A program made the position numbers and the translations under genes. A model generated the notes under the pieces. The model ran no database searches, was not told the origin of the DNA, and was given only the letters and a program-made list of their open reading frames with translations. A DNA stretch of 59,173 bases from Conoideocrella luteorostrata (lineage: Eukaryota; Ascomycota; Sordariomycetes; Hypocreales; Clavicipitaceae), in contig JASWJB010000281.1 of assembly GCA_032433595.1 (NCBI GenBank), positions 1 through 59,173 of the forward strand, read 5' to 3'. Of the stretch, positions 56,401 to 59,173 are shown piece by piece. Every line of letters starts with the position of its first letter. Position 1 is the first letter of the stretch.

Positions 56401-58761
56401 CTTTTCAACCTAATTCTATCCATCCTAGGCGCTTGGGCTTCGGTCACGCTCACCTTCCCGCTTGTTGGAATCATCTTGAAATGGATCATCATTGGACGGT
56501 ACAAGGAAGGTCAATATCCCATGTGGGGGACATATCACACGCGGTGGTGGATGGTGCAGAAAATCACCAGTCTCTGCGGAATGGGCTTCTTTGAATTGAA
56601 CGACTTCGGTAAGAGCTTGTACTGCCGACTAATGGGGGCCAAAATCGGCAAGGGAGTCAAGATGAATAATGTTGTTTTGGGAGAATGGGACCTCCTCGAC
56701 ATCCGTGACGGGGTGAGCTTGACGAAATGCCAGGTACGCCCTTTTGCGGCTGAGAAAAACTCGACCATGTATCTCGCTCGCATTGTTATTGGTGAGCGAG
56801 CAGTAGTTGGAGTTTTTTCCATTATTGCGCCTGGGACTGAGATCCTTCCTGACACTTGCCTGGGGACAAACTCGTCGAGCTGGGAGCAGCGAGACTCTAT
56901 CACGTCCCTCTCGTTAGAGAATCAGGCTGGCCCTCGCATTAGGGACCCCCACTGGATTCTTACGGTTCTTTTAACATATCCTATACACTGGCTTGGGTGG
57001 TGTATCGCTCTCACACCATGGCTAGGCGCACAAATTCCTGTGCAATACCTGCCGCCCCAAGGAAGCAATACTCCACTCCGTGTCATTTTGAATTGGTTCA
57101 ATACAAACCCCCAGATTGCCTTCCACTACGTTGCAGTGATGGGAAGGGTTCTCATTACTCCCATGCTTACCTTCGGCTTTGCGGCTCTCTTCAGATTCAC
57201 GTGCATCGTTTCCTGGGGAGATCTACCCACAGACACTTCGCAAGTCAAAGGGCATTTCCCATCGTGGAGATCTACAATCATGAAGACTCTGTACCCCGAA
57301 TCACAACTGACGGAAATGAACGAGCTTTTAGGCCAACATCATGAGGCGAGGTCCTTCATCCTCCGGGCTTTGGGTGCTAAAATTGGAAAAAGAGTTTGCT
57401 GGCCCAACATTGGGCCAACTATTGCTGACTATCACCTACTGAACATTGGTGATGATGTCACGTTCGGCTCAGACGTCCAGTTGATGACTACGGATGAGCA
57501 TAGTTCAGGAGTTATTACTATACAAAAGGATGCCGTACTCGGCGATCATGCCTGCTTACTCCCTGGCGTCTCAGTCGGCGAGCGAACGACCATCGGCTTC
57601 GGAACGCTCACTAAACGGGGAAAAGAGTACCCAAGCGACAAGGCCTTCGTTGGATGCCGAAATGGCGATGTTGCCCATTCGGACAGCTACGCACACCGTC
57701 TTTGGGACGGGCCGACCTTACCAGCCACAGTTGAAGAGGCTGAGAGCAGTGAGAGCGACAGAGAGGAGCGCAAGAACAGCGACATCACCCTGGTCGACAT
57801 GACGCGAATGGCAACTCGTATGGAGGAAGGAGGTGCGGGAATACAAAATAACAACAGAGAGCTTGGTCACGCTACACAGGGTGCTCAGCCACGTAAGGGT
57901 TCTCAACATGATAGACCTTGGTATAGGGCCCGGCACTTGAAAGAGGCTCCATACCTCATGTTATCTCCTCTTGCGACGCTCGGATTTTCCATGTTTATGA
58001 CCGTCTTTACAGAATTTTATTGGAACGTCCCAGCCCTGTCCGCTATGAAACTCGCAGCAGGCATCTTCGTTCTAGACTTCAAGCAATTGGAAACTAAATG
58101 GGACCCTGTTGTCTTATACCTCCTCAACACTATCACCACGATAGCACTTACCTTTGCGTCTGCCATGATGGCAATTGGATTTGTCCTGATCATGAAGAAG
58201 CTTCTGGTTGGCCAGTACAAGCCAGGAATTTATGACTGGGACAAATCGTCATTTCCTCAGCGGTGGCAAATCCTGCTTGCCGTGGAGAAGTTGATTCAGC
58301 ACTGCTACGTCGACAAAGGTGGTATCATTACCTTATTGACCGGCACAGAATGGCTGGTTTTGTATTACCGCGCCCTTGGGGCCAAAATCGGCAAGGACTG
58401 TGCGCTTTTCGCCAGCGGCAATCCGAGCTTGATGCTCACGGAGCCGGATCTCATTGAAATGGGGGACCGCGTTGTGGTGGACAATGCCGCCATTATTTCG
58501 CACCTCGACAGGAGGGGAAGCATCCAACTGGATAAGATCAAGATTGGAAACCGCTGCGTGCTGCGATCGAGCAGCAATATACTCATGGGCTCCGTCATGA
58601 AGGACGACAGTTGTCTCTTGGAGCATACCCTCATCCTGCCGGGCGGGAATGTTGAGGAGGGTTGGACGATGCATCGCCGACCCGGGGAGAGGTTTTTAGG
58701 AAATAGGAAGGGAACGATTCCCAAGGATCGGCACTCAGTAAATGAAGCGAGAGATCGATAG
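53484..58761 (+). CDS. Pls-like (epsilon-poly-lysine-synthetase-type) protein with degenerate A and carrier domains
   Basis: Exons 53484-54454, 54514-54810 and 54873-58761 (introns 59 and 62 nt) give 1718 aa. Order: a short N-terminal region (about 1-130); a remnant acyl-adenylating domain (about 140-560); a carrier-like domain (about 790-860); then membrane helices alternating with three left-handed beta-helix modules starting GAKIGK (about 1010, 1255 and 1590), as in the C-terminal half of bacterial Pls and its fungal homologues. In the A region the P-loop motif (TSGTTG-like) is replaced by NSSPWLKRE. The whole stretch that should contain YGxTE, GDxG and GRxKExI is replaced by a Ser/Arg/Gln-rich linker (SISRRNSNRRASQQQ). 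The carrier's phosphopantetheine Ser is Arg (FFQLGGNRAKA). The long open frame and correct splicing argue that a protein is still made. The start at 53484 is provisional. Confidence 0.85.
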
Positions 58762-59158
58762 AACACGATACAATCCATTATTAGATAGATTGCATAAGCT
58801 AGAGCACTTTCATAATAAACAAGAGAATTTTTCCAAAAGCCCGTCTTGTTTGAGAACTGTATGGATAAAGGTGGTTTGCAATCCTGAAAGATGTCTGCTC
58901 ACATTCTTTCATGTTGTATGAACGATTTTAAAATATATCGCCAGTAGTGGGGGATGGAAAACATACGTGACGATGCCAACAGCGCATGAATATCCATGGA
59001 GCTCATACCTCGCTGCTTTGGCAGTGTATCTCAGTCTATTTGTTGAAATCTACGTATCTACATAATATGCGATGCTAGTATTGTTGCGCTTGCAATTGTA
59101 ATTCAAAACAAAATGCCCGGCCCAAAAATTATAATATATATATATATGTGTGTGTGTG
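58762..59158. other. 3' flank with TA/TG microsatellite
   Basis: Downstream flank of the Pls-like gene. It is AT-rich and ends in an alternating (TA)n(TG)n run (59134-59158) that may have stopped the assembly. Confidence 0.6.
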
Positions 59159-59173
59159 AGATCGGAAGAGCGT
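59159..59173. other. Illumina adapter sequence at the contig end
   Basis: The last 15 bases read AGATCGGAAGAGCGT, the start of the standard Illumina TruSeq adapter. They follow directly on a dinucleotide repeat and are almost certainly not genomic. Confidence 0.95.

Noticed and set aside
1..59173. CRISPR arrays, bacterial operons, plasmid or prophage features
   Set aside because: None seen; introns and gene families identify eukaryotic fungal DNA.

Overview
The window looks like nuclear DNA of a filamentous ascomycete, Pezizomycotina and probably Sordariomycetes/Hypocreales. Genes carry one to three short GT-AG introns (about 50-145 nt) with CTAAC/CTGAC-like branch points. Intergenic spacers of 0.3-4 kb are full of microsatellites and decayed repeats. 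The gene families (HMG-CoA reductase with sterol-sensing domain, Mn-lipoxygenase, Dal5-type MFS, SETD-type methyltransferase, EVE protein, Pls-like multi-membrane protein) are typical of these fungi. The order assignment is inference. The last 15 bases match an Illumina adapter, so this is a short-read contig ending at 59173; base 1 is probably also a contig edge.

Left third (1-19.8 kb): a YVC1-type cation channel with a damaged 5' end, nicotinamidase (+) facing HMG-CoA reductase (-), a long promoter region, then a four-exon gene whose product closely resembles bacterial ethylene-forming enzyme. Beyond about 4 kb of mostly decayed, partly AT-rich DNA lies a cytochrome P450 pseudogene with several frameshifts and a stop inside the haem loop, then an EVE-domain protein with an 18-nt micro-exon.

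Middle (19.8-36.6 kb): a fragment of a tRNA threonylcarbamoyladenosine dehydratase-like gene, a small unknown protein, a Dal5-type MFS transporter, a peroxisomal-type citrate synthase, a secreted Mn-lipoxygenase, a 132-aa protein of the animal-type fatty-acid-binding (iLBP) family, a fold-back element, and a small four-pass membrane protein with a GC-AG intron.

Right third (36.6-59.2 kb): a repeat-rich zone holds a second P450 relic, inverted LTR-like repeats around a secreted SGNH hydrolase, and a coding-type minisatellite. It is followed by a SET-domain protein, a relic of a fungal NLR (STAND) N-terminal domain, a 600-aa single-pass membrane protein, and a 1718-aa Pls-like protein whose adenylation and carrier parts look inactivated while its membrane and hexapeptide-repeat half is intact.

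Genes are independently transcribed and no classical biosynthetic cluster is evident. Several products could act in lipid or small-molecule signalling (HMG-CoA reductase, Mn-lipoxygenase, FABP-like protein, ethylene-forming-enzyme homologue), but a functional link between them is only a hypothesis. Strongest candidates for new biology: the FABP-like gene with an animal-like intron position, the ethylene-forming-enzyme homologue, and the degenerate Pls-like protein.
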